Positions 10,357-20,439 are shown, numbered from the stretch's first letter. The stretch is 64,000 nt of DNA from Opitutus sp. (GCA_009695065.1 SIBR01000016.1:8340-72339); one strand, 5' to 3'. Notes: generated by a model from the sequence alone, not told the origin. Made by a program: numbers and translations.

Positions 10357-11301
10357 ATGCTCCCGTCCCCGCCCGACCCCCAACCTACCGGCGTATCGCG
10401 CCGCGAATTTCTCCGCACCTCGGCGGTCCTGCTCGGTTCCGCCTCGCTGTTGCGGCCCGTCTCCGCCGCGGCAGCTCCGCCGGAGCCGATCATCGACATC
10501 CACCAGCACTACAAGTACCTGAAGCGGCCGGACGACAATCTCCTGTTTCATCAAGCGACCCTCGGGATCACCACCACCGTGCTGCTACCGGGCGCGGACG
10601 ACACGGGCAACCCGAGTTCGGACATGGAGCTCAATGCCGCGGTTCTGGAGTTTGTGCGCGCGCATCCCAAGCGGTTCTATTTTTTCGCCAACGACCGGGC
10701 GGACCGGCCCGGCGCGCGGCAGAAGATGGAAAAATATCTCAAGCTGGGCGCCATCGGGATCGGCGAACAGAAGACGAGGATGCCCTGCGATTCACCGCAT
10801 GCCGTGATGGTCGCGGAACTCGCCCAAGAGTACGACGTGCCGGTGCACATCCATTTCGAGAACGGCAAATACAACACCGGCATTGAGCGCTTTCCGAAGA
10901 TGCTGGAACGGTTCCCGCGGGTGAAGTTCATCGGCCACGCGCAGGAGTGGTGGGGCAACATCGACAAGAATCACAATCCGACGACAAACTACCCCACCGG
11001 CAAAGTGACCCCGGGCGGGCTGACCGACCGGATGTTGTCTGACTACCCCAACCTCTGGGGCGACCTAGCGGCCGGTTCGGGCAACAACGCCTTCATGCGG
11101 GACGAGGACCACGCGCGTTGGTTCATCGAAAAGCATCAGGACAAGCTGATTTTCGGCTCGGATTGCACGGACCGCGTGGCCCACGGGCCGATTTGTATTG
11201 GAGCGCGGCAAATAGCCACCGTGCGGCGGCTCGCCCCGAGCAAGGCCGTGGAACGAAAGCTCCTCTACGAAAACGCGCGGAAACTCCTGCGGATCACCTG
11301 A
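10357..11301 (+). CDS. Tat-exported amidohydrolase (amidohydrolase_2 type)
   Basis: A 314-residue protein with a twin-arginine signal (SRREFL at about 14-19, then a hydrophobic stretch and an Ala-rich cleavage region). The mature part is a metal-dependent TIM barrel: HxH in DIHQHYK, a second His pair in VHIHFENG, a His in FIGHAQEWW, and the terminal Asp in FGSDCTDR. By family it hydrolyses or decarboxylates a small cyclic or lactone-type substrate. Following the PQQ dehydrogenase by 26 bases, it may act on the lactone or acid product; that is inference. The Tat signal implies it folds with its metal in the cytoplasm before export. Confidence 0.88.
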   Translation: MLPSPPDPQPTGVSRREFLRTSAVLLGSASLLRPVSAAAAPPEPIIDIHQHYKYLKRPDDNLLFHQATLGITTTVLLPGADDTGNPSSDMELNAAVLEFVRAHPKRFYFFANDRADRPGARQKMEKYLKLGAIGIGEQKTRMPCDSPHAVMVAELAQEYDVPVHIHFENGKYNTGIERFPKMLERFPRVKFIGHAQEWWGNIDKNHNPTTNYPTGKVTPGGLTDRMLSDYPNLWGDLAAGSGNNAFMRDEDHARWFIEKHQDKLIFGSDCTDRVAHGPICIGARQIATVRRLAPSKAVERKLLYENARKLLRIT

Positions 11302-11376
11302 TCCGTCCGCGAACTGCCCGGCGTGAGTCGTCGCCGGCGAAGCGGTGTCCCTTTAACGGCCATCCCGCCTTTCTTC

Positions 11377-14035
11377 ATGCTTCACCTCCGACTCTGCGTC
11401 ACGGCTCTCGTCATCGCGGTTGTTCCGGCCCTCACCCGGGGCCAATCCTCCCCGGCCAACCGGCCCTGGCCTCCCGGCGTGCAAAAAGTCTCGGACGAGT
11501 CTCCGGCCCTTTCGCCCGAAGAATCGCTCAAGACCTTTTTCATGCCGCCGGGCTACCGCGTCGAACTCGTGGCCAGCGAGCCGCTGGTGCGGGACCCGAT
11601 CGCCGATCGATTGGGATACCCGCGGCCGGCTGTGGGTCGTCGAAATGCCCGCCTACGTGCGCAATCTCGACCTGCCCGAACCCAACCTCGATCCGATCTG
11701 CCGGATCGTGGTGCTCGAAGACACCGACCACGACGGCCGGATGGACAAACGCACCGTGTTTGCCGACCGCATGGTCCTGCCCCGCGCCGTGAAGGTCCTC
11801 GACCAAGGTGTCCTTGTCGCCGAGCCCCCCTACATCTGGCTGATGCACGACCGCGACGGCGACCTGCGGATGCACACCAAGGAGATGATCACCGACAAGT
11901 ACGGCCGGCGGGAGGCGAGTGTGGAGAAAAACGCCAACAGCCTGAACTGGTCGCTCGACAACTGGATCTACACCGCCGGGTGCTACATCTACCTGCGGCT
12001 TAAGAACGGAAAATTCGAGGTGCGAAAAACCCTGTCGCGCGGCGAATGGGGTGTGACGCACGACGATGCCGGTCGCGTCTTCCGCAACACGAACGAATCG
12101 CCTCTCCACGTCGATTTCGTACCGACGCCCTACTTTGCGCGCAACCCGAACCTGCTGCGCACCCGCGGCAGTTACGACCGGCTCGGCGCCTTCGAGGAGA
12201 TCAACACCGTCTGGCCGGTGCGGCCCAACCCCGGCACCAATCGCGCCTATCAGGCCGGCATCGATCGACCCGACGGTTCGATTGCCCGCTTCACCTCGGT
12301 CTGCGCCCCGCTGATCTACCGCGGCGACCGGCTGCCGGCCGAGCTCTACGGCAACGCTTTCCTCGCCGAACCGGCCGCCAATCTCGTCAGCCGCGCCATC
12401 CTCAACGACGACGGCACGACGTTGCGCGTGCGCAAGGCGTATGAGAAAGGCGAATTCCTCGCTTCGACTGACGAACGCTTTCGCCCAGTAGCCCTTTCCA
12501 ATGGTCCCGACGGCACCCTGTACGTCGTCGACATGTATCGCGGGATCATTCAGGAGCGCATCGACATCACCGAGTATCTCCACGGCCAGATTCTCAAGCG
12601 GAAGCTGGACCAGTCGATCGAGCTGGGGCGCATTTACCGGGTCGTGCACGAGACGACGCAGCGCGACGAAACCCCGGCCCTCGCCGGAGCTTCTTCAGCC
12701 GAGTTGGTGGCCGCCCTCTCGCATACCAACGGCTGGAGGCGCGACCGCGCCCAGCAACTGCTCGTCGAACACAACGACAAGTCCGTTGCTCCGGCGCTCG
12801 TGAAGCTCGCCCACGAAGCGGACAATCCCCGGACCCGCCTGCACGCATTGTGGACGCTGGACGGCATCGACGCCATCGACCAGGCGACCGTCACGAAAGC
12901 GCTGACCGACGCATCCAAGGACGTCCGCGCCTCCGCCGTCCGCCTCGCGGAACGCTGGCTCGGCGACACCGATTCGTCGATTCAAGCCGCAGTTCTCAAG
13001 CGGCTCGACGACTCCGATTGGTCCGTCCGGCAGCAACTGGCCGCGTCGCTCGGTGCACTGCCGCAGGGTCCGCGTGAAAAGGCGCTCGCCTCGCTCCTCG
13101 AGCGCCACGCCGACGATCCAGTGACCCTCGATGCCGCTTTGAGCGGCGCACGCGGATCCGAGGCCGTCGGGCTCGAAAAACTAGTGCAGGCCGCCGACGC
13201 CCCGAAACCGGGGCGCGACCCCGCCCTTATCATGCTCACCGCGACGATCGTGCGCAGCGCGCAGGATGGAGCCGTCCAGACCCTCTTAACCTGGATCGCC
13301 GACGATCGGCGTCCGAAATGGCAGCGCGCGACGTTGCTGCGCGGAGCCGAGGTGGCCCTGCTCGGCGCCACCATGCCCGGCACGGTCGTGGAAAAACGTC
13401 CGGTCCTCGGCGACCGCATTGCAGGCGGCGGGAATTATAAATTCACCCGCCCGGTCGAGCCCGCGCCGGCCGCTCGCGCCACCCGGCCCGGCAGCAGCCG
13501 CTCGCTGCGGCTGAATCACGAACCGGCGGCGTTTTCCGCCCTCGTCGCCCGCGGTGGCGACCTCGGATCGCGCGCCAAGGCCGTGCTGGCCCGCGTGGTG
13601 TGGCCGGGCAAGCCGGGCGCCCCTGCGCCGATCGTCGCCCTTTCACGCGAAGAGCAGGCGCGCTACGATGCGGGGAGCGAGATCTACAAGAACATCTGCC
13701 AGGCCTGCCACCAGCGCGACGGGCGCGGCTAGGATGGCCTCGCACCGAGTCTCGTTGGCTCGGAGCTGGCGCTCGCTCCGGCCGAGATCACGGCACGCAT
13801 CCTCCTCAACGGTAAAGAGGGTCGCATCGGGCTCATGCCTCCCGTCGGCGCGATTCTGACCGACGAAAAGATCGCCAGTGTGCTGACCTACGTCCGACGC
13901 GAGTGGGGTCAGGGCGGATCCGCGGTCGATCCCGCTTCGGTCAAGAACATCCGGGTTCTCACCGCCGGCCGCGCCCGCGCCTGGAAGCACGAGGAGTTGC
14001 TGGAAATGCTTCCGCCGGGTCGCGACGGAAAGTGA
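11377..14035 (+). pseudogene. PVC-type membrane-bound dehydrogenase/HEAT/cytochrome c protein, broken by a frameshift and an in-frame TAG
   Basis: The true start is ATG 11377, giving a signal peptide (MLHLRLCVTALVIAVVPALT). Reading proceeds through EPLVRDPIA and then must shift: one extra G near 11605 moves the sense frame to IDWDTRGRLWVVEM. From there a propeller dehydrogenase domain, HEAT-like repeats (about 12700-13400) and a haem c site CQACH run to a TAG at 13730-13732. The same frame continues past the TAG for 100 codons with normal cytochrome sequence (APSLVGSELAL, MPPVGAILTDEKI) to TGA at 14035. The intact product would be about 885 residues, a typical large verrucomicrobial/planctomycete secreted oxidoreductase. 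Both lesions could be real decay or sequence errors. Confidence 0.85.
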
Positions 14036-14137
14036 ACGTATCACCGCGCTCCGAAGAGCCAGATGGGCGATCGCATTCGACGGCGCGGCATAGAGCCGGC
14101 TTGAACCGGCCGATTGAATTGCCGCTAATCGCTGCTC

Positions 14138-16615
14138 GTGACAACGATTCTGAACCGCGAACGCAAGGAAACGGGCCCGCACCGTTGCTCAAGCCATCGC
14201 GCAAGATTCAAATCGTCGATCAGCTTCGTGGCCCTGTTCCTCTTCGGAGCCGCCAGCCCGCCTGAAGCCTTCGCCGCTGCGCCGGCGCCCGAAGGCCGAG
14301 CACCAAACGCATCTGTCTCCACCGCGCAATTGCCTGCATCCCTGCCCGGCAGCGACCCGCTGGTGGGGCAAGAGGACCTGGCCCGGCTGACGAATTCGGG
14401 GTGGCACGATTATCTCTCGGCGGAGATCGCGGCGAAAAAGCAAACGCGCGAAAAACTTTGGGCGCGGGACGTCTCGTCGCCCGAAGCCTACACGCGCTCA
14501 GTGGAGCCCAATCGGGAACGTCTCCGCCGCCATCTGGGCGTCATCGATTCGCGGGTGGCGGCACCCCAGTTGGAAATCGTTTTCCCCGCAGACCATCCGG
14601 GCCCGCTGGCTGAGACGACCGCGTATCAGGCCTGGGCAGTACGGTGGCCCGTCTTGGCGGGGGTCCAAGGCGAAGGCATCATGCTGCGCCCCCGCGGCGA
14701 ACCCACCGCCCTCGTGGTGCTCATCCCGGACGCTGACCAACTGCCGGAGGAACTCGCCGGATTGACCGAAAAACATTCCGCCGGTGCATCAGTCGCCTGC
14801 CGCCTGGCCGGAAGCGGCGCGGTCGTCATCATTCCCGTCCTGGCCAACCGCGGTTCCAGGCATGCCGGTGATGACCGTCTCGGCATTGCCACGGACCAAT
14901 CCCAACGGGAATGGATCTACCGCCAGTCGACGGAGGTCGGCCGGCATGTCGCCGGCTACGAGATTCAAAAGATCCTCGCCGTCATCGACTGGTTTTCGTC
15001 ATCAGGCCGAGCCGGCCGGCCGGTCGGGGTCGCCGGCAATGGCGAAGGGGGCCTCCTCACATTCTACGCCGGGGCACTGGACACGCGCATCGCGGCGACT
15101 TGGGTCGGTGGATATTTTCAACCGCGCGAACAGGTGTGGCGGGAACCGCTCTACCGAAATGTCTGGGGATTGCTTGAGGAGTTTGGCGACGCGGAAATCG
15201 CCACGCTCGTCGCCCCGCGAACGCTGGTCGTCGAACCGAGTCGGGGTCCGGAAATTTTGTCCCCACCGGCAAAGATCTCCGGTCCGGCCTACGCCCGCTC
15301 CGCCGCGCCAGGGGTCATCGCCAATCCGACTTTCGGTGCCATCCGGGGCGAATGGCTACGCGCCCTCGCCTTGGCCGGCCCCGGAGTCACCCGGCAATTT
15401 CACTTCACCGCGGGACCGGAGGAAACCCTCGGTCTATTCGGCGGTGAAAAGGCGCTTCGTGTTTTCTGGACCGGCCTCGCAGCGACTCAGCCCGTGGGAG
15501 AAGTCGAACCGTGGACAAATACGCTGCCGCCCTCGCCCGAGGCTGTTGCGGAGCGTGAACACCGCACGATTCGAGAGCTGCAGGACCATGCGCAAACCCA
15601 GATCCGGCTTTCGGAGTACGCACGGGACAAATTCTTCTGGTCCCGGATAAAACCGTCCACGCCGGACACGTGGCAGGCCCAGCTGGCGCCGTTTCGCCGG
15701 CAACTCACCCGCGACGTGATCGGCCAGCTGTCCGACAGCGCTGCACCGCTGCGCCCGCGAACGCGGATCGCCCCCGAATTTTCGAGCCCAAAGTGGACCG
15801 CTTATACCGTCGTTCTGGACGTCTTTCCCGGCGTCATCACCTGGGGGCACCTGCTGCTGCCCAACGATCTCAAGGTCGGCGAACGGCGACCGGTTGTGGT
15901 TTGCCAGCACGGCTCCGGCGGTCTGCCGCGGGACACCTTCGAGGAAAATCCGGCGGCGCGCGCCCATCAGATTTACCAGGGGTTCGCCGCCCGGCTCGCC
16001 GCCCGCGGCTTCATCGTCTACGCGCCGTATCTGCCCAATCGGGTGGGCGGTGCCGACTACAAGGAGTTGCAGCGCAAAGCCAGTTTGCTGCGGCAATCCC
16101 TCTTCAGCCTGAGCACGCGCAGCCACGAGCGCACCCTGCTCTGGCTGCACCAGCAGCCCTTCGTGGACCCGACCCGCATCGCCTGCTATGGCATGTCCTA
16201 TGGCGCCAAGGCCACGATCCGCGCCGTCGCGGCCCTCCAGGGCTACTGCCTCGCGATCTGCTCCGGCGATTTCAACGACAACGTAGCCGCGGTAACCACC
16301 GTGCGCCACGACAGGAACGAAGCCATGTACTATCCGGACTACGAGTTGGTGGAATACAACCTCGCCAATACGTTCAACTACGCGGAAATGGCAGCCTTGA
16401 TCGCCCCGCGGCCCTTCATGGTGGAATTTGGCTACAACGATCGCGCCGTTCAATTGGAGGGCGCGGCGGCCGAATACGCAAAAGTCGCCCGCCTCTATTT
16501 CCGTCTCGGCATCCCGGAACGCACCGCCATCGAATTTTTCGACGGCGGCCACACGGTGCCCGGACGGGGCACATTCGAGTTCCTGCACCGCTTCCTGCGC
16601 TGGCCCAAACCATGA
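14138..16615 (+). CDS. Exported two-domain alpha/beta hydrolase, paralogue of the gene at the left edge
   Basis: An 825-residue protein starting at GTG 14138; no better in-frame start was seen, and a hydrophobic export segment (about 28-48) follows. The first hydrolase region has GNGEGG at the elbow, so it lacks the serine. The second has GMSYGAK with Ser687, the PRPFMVE strand, an Asp-containing loop (YNDRAV) and a terminal His in GGHTVPG. The domain order and key blocks match the truncated protein at 3-1943, so the two are paralogues bracketing the catabolic cluster. Probably an esterase or peptidase-like enzyme; substrate unknown. Its TGA overlaps the next start (ATGA), implying translational coupling. 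Confidence 0.82.
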   Translation: MTTILNRERKETGPHRCSSHRARFKSSISFVALFLFGAASPPEAFAAAPAPEGRAPNASVSTAQLPASLPGSDPLVGQEDLARLTNSGWHDYLSAEIAAKKQTREKLWARDVSSPEAYTRSVEPNRERLRRHLGVIDSRVAAPQLEIVFPADHPGPLAETTAYQAWAVRWPVLAGVQGEGIMLRPRGEPTALVVLIPDADQLPEELAGLTEKHSAGASVACRLAGSGAVVIIPVLANRGSRHAGDDRLGIATDQSQREWIYRQSTEVGRHVAGYEIQKILAVIDWFSSSGRAGRPVGVAGNGEGGLLTFYAGALDTRIAATWVGGYFQPREQVWREPLYRNVWGLLEEFGDAEIATLVAPRTLVVEPSRGPEILSPPAKISGPAYARSAAPGVIANPTFGAIRGEWLRALALAGPGVTRQFHFTAGPEETLGLFGGEKALRVFWTGLAATQPVGEVEPWTNTLPPSPEAVAEREHRTIRELQDHAQTQIRLSEYARDKFFWSRIKPSTPDTWQAQLAPFRRQLTRDVIGQLSDSAAPLRPRTRIAPEFSSPKWTAYTVVLDVFPGVITWGHLLLPNDLKVGERRPVVVCQHGSGGLPRDTFEENPAARAHQIYQGFAARLAARGFIVYAPYLPNRVGGADYKELQRKASLLRQSLFSLSTRSHERTLLWLHQQPFVDPTRIACYGMSYGAKATIRAVAALQGYCLAICSGDFNDNVAAVTTVRHDRNEAMYYPDYELVEYNLANTFNYAEMAALIAPRPFMVEFGYNDRAVQLEGAAAEYAKVARLYFRLGIPERTAIEFFDGGHTVPGRGTFEFLHRFLRWPKP

Positions 16616-17661
16616 ACCCATCCGCCGACGCGCCCCGCGTCCTCCTCATCCGCCGGCGTTATCTGGGCGACATCGTCCTACTCGGCAGCGTGCTGCGCAA
16701 CCTCCGGCTTCATTGGCCGGCCGCGTCGCTTACCGTCCTCACCGAGCCCGCCTACCGCGGCGTGCTCGCCCTCAACCCCGACGTAAACACTGCGCTCGCC
16801 CTGCCGCGCCGCCTGCCCGAGTGGCCCGGCTTTCTGCGCCAGTTGCGGCGGGCCCGTTTCACGCACGTCCTCGATTTCGACAACACCGAGAAGACGGCGG
16901 CGGCGTCACGCTTCACTGGCGCGCGCGTGCGCGCCACGTTCAACCGCGAACTCATCCGCTTTCGCTACCGCTGGTTTTACACGCACACCGCGGTCGTCAC
17001 GAATGCGTTCTACGATTCGCACGCCATCACCGAGACCTATCTCGCACTGCCCGCCGCGATCGGCGTGCCGATCGTCTCCCGCGAAGTCCGGCTCGAACCG
17101 CGTCCGGACGATCTAGCCGCCGCGCAACGGCTCGTCCCGCGCGGCCGGCGGAAGGTCCTCGTTCACCCCGGCTCGCGGAGTATCCACCGCATCTGGCCGG
17201 TCGAGCGCTTTGCCGCGGTCTGTGATCGCCTTCAGGATGAGTTGGGCGTGCAGGTATTCCTTACCGCCGGTCCGGGCGAGCAAGCGCTGGTCGACCAGAT
17301 CCGGAAAAATGCCCGGACTCATACGGTAACCGTGCCACCCACCGCCCACGTCGGCGGCTTTGCGGCCCTCGCGGCGCAGTTTGACGTGTTTCTCTGCCAC
17401 GACAGCGGCCCCATGCATGTGGCGGCCGCCGTCGGCACGCCGGTGGTTGCACTGTTCAGCTCCCAGAACGCCACGATCTGGCGCCCGCTCGGGGCGCAAC
17501 ACACCGTCCTGCAGACGTCGCTGCCGTGCGCCTGCATCGGTGACGCGGCGCCGACTCTCTGTGTACGCGGCGATTCGTATCGTAGCTACTGCGTGCGCAA
17601 GCTCACCGCAGACGAGGTCTTTCGCGCGGTGGTGGCGAAGTTGTCGGCGGCGCGGCCCTGA
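16612..17661 (+). CDS. Glycosyltransferase family 9 (heptosyltransferase-like)
   Basis: A 349-residue cytosolic enzyme starting at ATG 16612, overlapping the preceding stop. It shows the GT9 N-terminal signature VLLIRRRYLGDIVLLGSVL. The C-terminal half has HPGSRSIHRIWPVERFA and the nucleotide-sugar binding block HDSGPMHVAAAVGTPVVALF, typical of ADP-heptose:LPS heptosyltransferases. A CxC...C cluster near the C-terminus (CACIGD...CVRGDSYRSYC) occurs in several GT9 members. Role: adds a heptose or related sugar to the lipopolysaccharide core. The GT2 genes downstream support an envelope-glycan locus. Confidence 0.9.
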   Translation: MNPSADAPRVLLIRRRYLGDIVLLGSVLRNLRLHWPAASLTVLTEPAYRGVLALNPDVNTALALPRRLPEWPGFLRQLRRARFTHVLDFDNTEKTAAASRFTGARVRATFNRELIRFRYRWFYTHTAVVTNAFYDSHAITETYLALPAAIGVPIVSREVRLEPRPDDLAAAQRLVPRGRRKVLVHPGSRSIHRIWPVERFAAVCDRLQDELGVQVFLTAGPGEQALVDQIRKNARTHTVTVPPTAHVGGFAALAAQFDVFLCHDSGPMHVAAAVGTPVVALFSSQNATIWRPLGAQHTVLQTSLPCACIGDAAPTLCVRGDSYRSYCVRKLTADEVFRAVVAKLSAARP

Positions 17662-17667
17662 GGCCGC

Positions 17668-18378
17668 CTACATCCGAAACGCGATGATCGTTCCGGCCAC
17701 GCCGACGATTTCCGCGAACCGGCCGGCTTTGATCTCCTCGAAGATCGCCCGCGTCACGCCATCGGCCCGGCTGCCGAAATCGTGAAACGCGATCACCCCG
17801 CCACGCTTCACAAACGGCGCCCAAGCGCGGATGTCCGCCTTACACGCGTCGTAGGAATGATCGCCGTCGATAAAAATAAAATCCACCGCGCCGCGTTTTG
17901 CCTCCAGTTGACGCGCGGCCGCCAGCGAATCGCTCACCACGGGTTCGGCCCGGGAGGAAAACCCCAACGCGGCGAAGTTCGCCTGAAAGATTTCCAACGT
18001 GCTCTTCCGCCCAAGCTTGCGGAAATGCCGCTGATACCAGACCTCATCCTCCCCGCAGGTCGAAAGCCCTTGAAAGTTGTCCACCGCGAAAATCTTTGGT
18101 GACGCGCCTTTCAGTCCACCCGCGATGAAACAGGTCGACGCCCCCATCCAGGACCCGACCTCCACCACCTGCGCGTCTACCGGCAGGTCGTGCGCGAGCT
18201 GGAATAAATATCCACGCTCGGGAAAACTGCCCATGTCGTCGTCCCGGAAATGCCGCGCGATCCGGCGGAACTCGCCCCAATTCAAATCGGGCCGGCGCTT
18301 CCGCGCTCCCCGCAGATAGCGGCCGCATTTTTGCGCGAAACGCAGATCGCGAACGATGGGCCAGTGCTTGAACGCCAT
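17668..18378 (-). CDS. Class I SAM-dependent methyltransferase (Methyltransf_24 type)
   Basis: A 236-residue protein on the minus strand, convergent with the GT9 gene (6-base gap). SAM motif I is VVEVGSWMGASTCFIAGGL, the acidic motif is IFAVDNFQG, and VDFIFIDGDHSYDACKADI matches the metal-coordinating region of cephalosporin-hydroxylase and TylF-like methyltransferases; RGGVIAFHDF follows. Start ATG 18378 gives MAFKHWP; a longer form from GTG codons just upstream is possible. Given the flanking glycosyltransferases it probably methylates a sugar of the surface glycan; that is inference. Confidence 0.85.
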   Translation of the reverse strand: MAFKHWPIVRDLRFAQKCGRYLRGARKRRPDLNWGEFRRIARHFRDDDMGSFPERGYLFQLAHDLPVDAQVVEVGSWMGASTCFIAGGLKGASPKIFAVDNFQGLSTCGEDEVWYQRHFRKLGRKSTLEIFQANFAALGFSSRAEPVVSDSLAAARQLEAKRGAVDFIFIDGDHSYDACKADIRAWAPFVKRGGVIAFHDFGSRADGVTRAIFEEIKAGRFAEIVGVAGTIIAFRM

Positions 18379-18621
18379 GCGCCGAGAGAACGCACCCGGC
18401 CCCTGCGCGGGAAGCTTTTTCGGCGCCACCACCCTTTGCCCCGCCCGTCGCCTCCACCCGGCTTTCTCTTCCCCAATTCGCCCCCCGTTGTCGACTATTC
18501 GTCGACACCGAGGATTGGCCATCGTCCATCCAGTGAAGGAGCCTGATTCGCCTCCAAACCATTCCTTCCGCCGGAGCGCGCTTGCGCACGACCCGAATCG
18601 CCGGCAAGCACGCTTACCCGC

Positions 18622-19563
18622 ATGTCTTCGGCCGCTCCCGCCCCCAAGGTCACCGTCGCGATCCCTACCTACAATCGCGCGGAGTTCCTGCGGCAAACGC
18701 TCGCCGGCCTCGCGACGCAGCACTTTCCGCGCGATCACTTCGAAGTCCTCGTCATCGACAACAATTCGCGCGATCACACCCGCACCGTGGTGGAGGAGTT
18801 TGCCTCCGCTCATCCCGCGCCGCGCTACATCCACGAGCCGCAACAGGGCCTCGACTACGCGCGCAATCGCGCCATCGCCGAGGCCCGCGGGGACGTGATC
18901 GTGTTCGGCGACGACGATATTCTCGTCCAACCCGACTGGCTCGCCCAGATCAGCGTGCCTCTCATCGCCGATGCAACCCACCGCATCGGTGCGGTCGGTG
19001 GCGAGGTCATTCCCGTCTTCCCCGACGGTCTGCCGGACTGGGTGCGCGAATGGCACGCACCACTCGCCTTCCGGGCCGACGTCGGCCCTGTCAGCCCGAA
19101 GCAGTCCCCCATGGGAGCGAATCTCGCCTTCCCAAAATGGGTGTTCGCACAACTCGGACCCTTTCACACCGCGCTGGATCGCGCCGCGGGGAACTATTTT
19201 TCCGGGGGCGACAGCGAGATGATCCGGCGGGTCCGGGCCGCCGGGCTCGAGGTGTGGTTCGCTCCCGGGGCCGCGGTCCAACACCAGATGCCCGCGAGCC
19301 GGACGACGTTTCGCTACGCCGCTCGCCATGCCTTCGATTCCGCGCGTTCCCGGGTCATCGACCGCATCGGGCAGCGCGGCGCCGGCGGCTACCTCGTGGG
19401 CCGCTTCGCCGCCAATGTCGTGAAGGCCCTCGGGTTCGCGCTGCTCGCCCTGCTCAACGGCATTATTTTTCGCCGCGGCGCCGTGAAGAAGGCCCTCGTC
19501 CGGGCGTGGCGTTCCTGCGGCTACCTCTACCAGATCCCGCGCTCGTTCTTCGGCCAAATCTAA
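18622..19563 (+). CDS. Glycosyltransferase family 2
   Basis: A 313-residue protein with a GT-A fold. It has the VAIPTYNRAEFLRQTL entry strand, DNNSRDHT, and the metal-binding FGDDDILVQPDWL. The second half carries the acceptor-side Asp region (FSGGDSEM), QHQMP, and a hydrophobic helix (about 268-288, AANVVKALGFALLALLNG) that may anchor it in the inner membrane. By family it transfers a sugar from an NDP-sugar during polysaccharide or LPS synthesis. It is divergent from the methyltransferase gene across a 243-bp gap with no evident gene. Confidence 0.88.
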   Translation: MSSAAPAPKVTVAIPTYNRAEFLRQTLAGLATQHFPRDHFEVLVIDNNSRDHTRTVVEEFASAHPAPRYIHEPQQGLDYARNRAIAEARGDVIVFGDDDILVQPDWLAQISVPLIADATHRIGAVGGEVIPVFPDGLPDWVREWHAPLAFRADVGPVSPKQSPMGANLAFPKWVFAQLGPFHTALDRAAGNYFSGGDSEMIRRVRAAGLEVWFAPGAAVQHQMPASRTTFRYAARHAFDSARSRVIDRIGQRGAGGYLVGRFAANVVKALGFALLALLNGIIFRRGAVKKALVRAWRSCGYLYQIPRSFFGQI

Positions 19564-19632
19564 CCGCAGGAGCGGCTTTACGCCGCGACCTTTATCGCCA
19601 ACAAACCTCCGCGGTATGCTGACCTTCTTCCG

Positions 19633-20439
19633 TTGAGCCCGACACCTCCTCCTCTCTCCCTCTCCTTCGTGGTCGTCGCTCGCAACGAGGCGGCCAACCT
19701 GCCCCGCTGCCTTGCAAGCGCCGCGGGTTGGGTGGCGGAAATCGTCGTGGTGCTCAACGAGACGACCGACGAAAGTGAAGCCCTCGCGCAAAAAGCCGGC
19801 GCTCGGGTGCATCGCCTGCCTTGGGAGGGCTATCGCGACACCAAGAACGCCGCGCTGGCGCTGGCCACCCACGACTGGGTCCTGTCCCTCGACGCCGACG
19901 AGGAGGTATCGCCCGAATTACGGGGAGCGCTCATCACGTTTTTCGCCCGCCCCGACCGTGAGCAATTCGCCGGCGCCCGGTTTCCCCGCAAGGTGTGGTT
20001 TATCGACCGGTGGATCACTCACGGCGACTGGTATCCCGATTACAGCCTGCGGCTGTTTCGCCGGTCGCGCGCCCGCTGGGGCGGGGACAAATTCGTCCAC
20101 GAGAAGATCGAGTGCGACGGCCCGATTGCGAAGCTCCGCGGCGATCTCCACCACTACTCGTTTCCGACGCTCGCCAGCCACGTGGCGAAAATAAATCCGT
20201 TTGCCGACCTGTTTGTCCGCCAGCAGCAGGCGCGGGGCAAACGCTTCTCGCTCGTTGCCGCCTTGATCCGGCCGGGCTGGCGTTTTATCCGGGCCTACGT
20301 GGTGAAACTCGGCTTCCTCGATGGCTTTCCCGGACTCTACATCGCCGTGGCGACATCGTTCGGCGCGTTTGTCCGCTACAGCCGCCTCTACGAGGCGGAA
20401 AAGATACCGGCCTCCGCCCCGGACGCGAACCGTCGTTGA
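19633..20439 (+). CDS. Glycosyltransferase family 2, WaaE/KdtX-like
   Basis: A 268-residue protein. It shows SFVVVARNEAANLPRCL, EIVVVLNETTDES, and LSLDADEEVSP (the DxD), then a C-terminal part resembling LPS-core glycosyltransferases of the WaaE/KdtX group (DYSLRLFRR, HEKIE, LGFLDGFPG). No in-frame ATG sits at the 5' end: ATG 19616 is in another frame and stops after six codons, so TTG 19633 is the only start seen. That makes the start uncertain. It probably adds glucose or a similar sugar to the inner LPS core, with the GT9 and GT2 genes upstream. Confidence 0.83.
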   Translation: MSPTPPPLSLSFVVVARNEAANLPRCLASAAGWVAEIVVVLNETTDESEALAQKAGARVHRLPWEGYRDTKNAALALATHDWVLSLDADEEVSPELRGALITFFARPDREQFAGARFPRKVWFIDRWITHGDWYPDYSLRLFRRSRARWGGDKFVHEKIECDGPIAKLRGDLHHYSFPTLASHVAKINPFADLFVRQQQARGKRFSLVAALIRPGWRFIRAYVVKLGFLDGFPGLYIAVATSFGAFVRYSRLYEAEKIPASAPDANRR

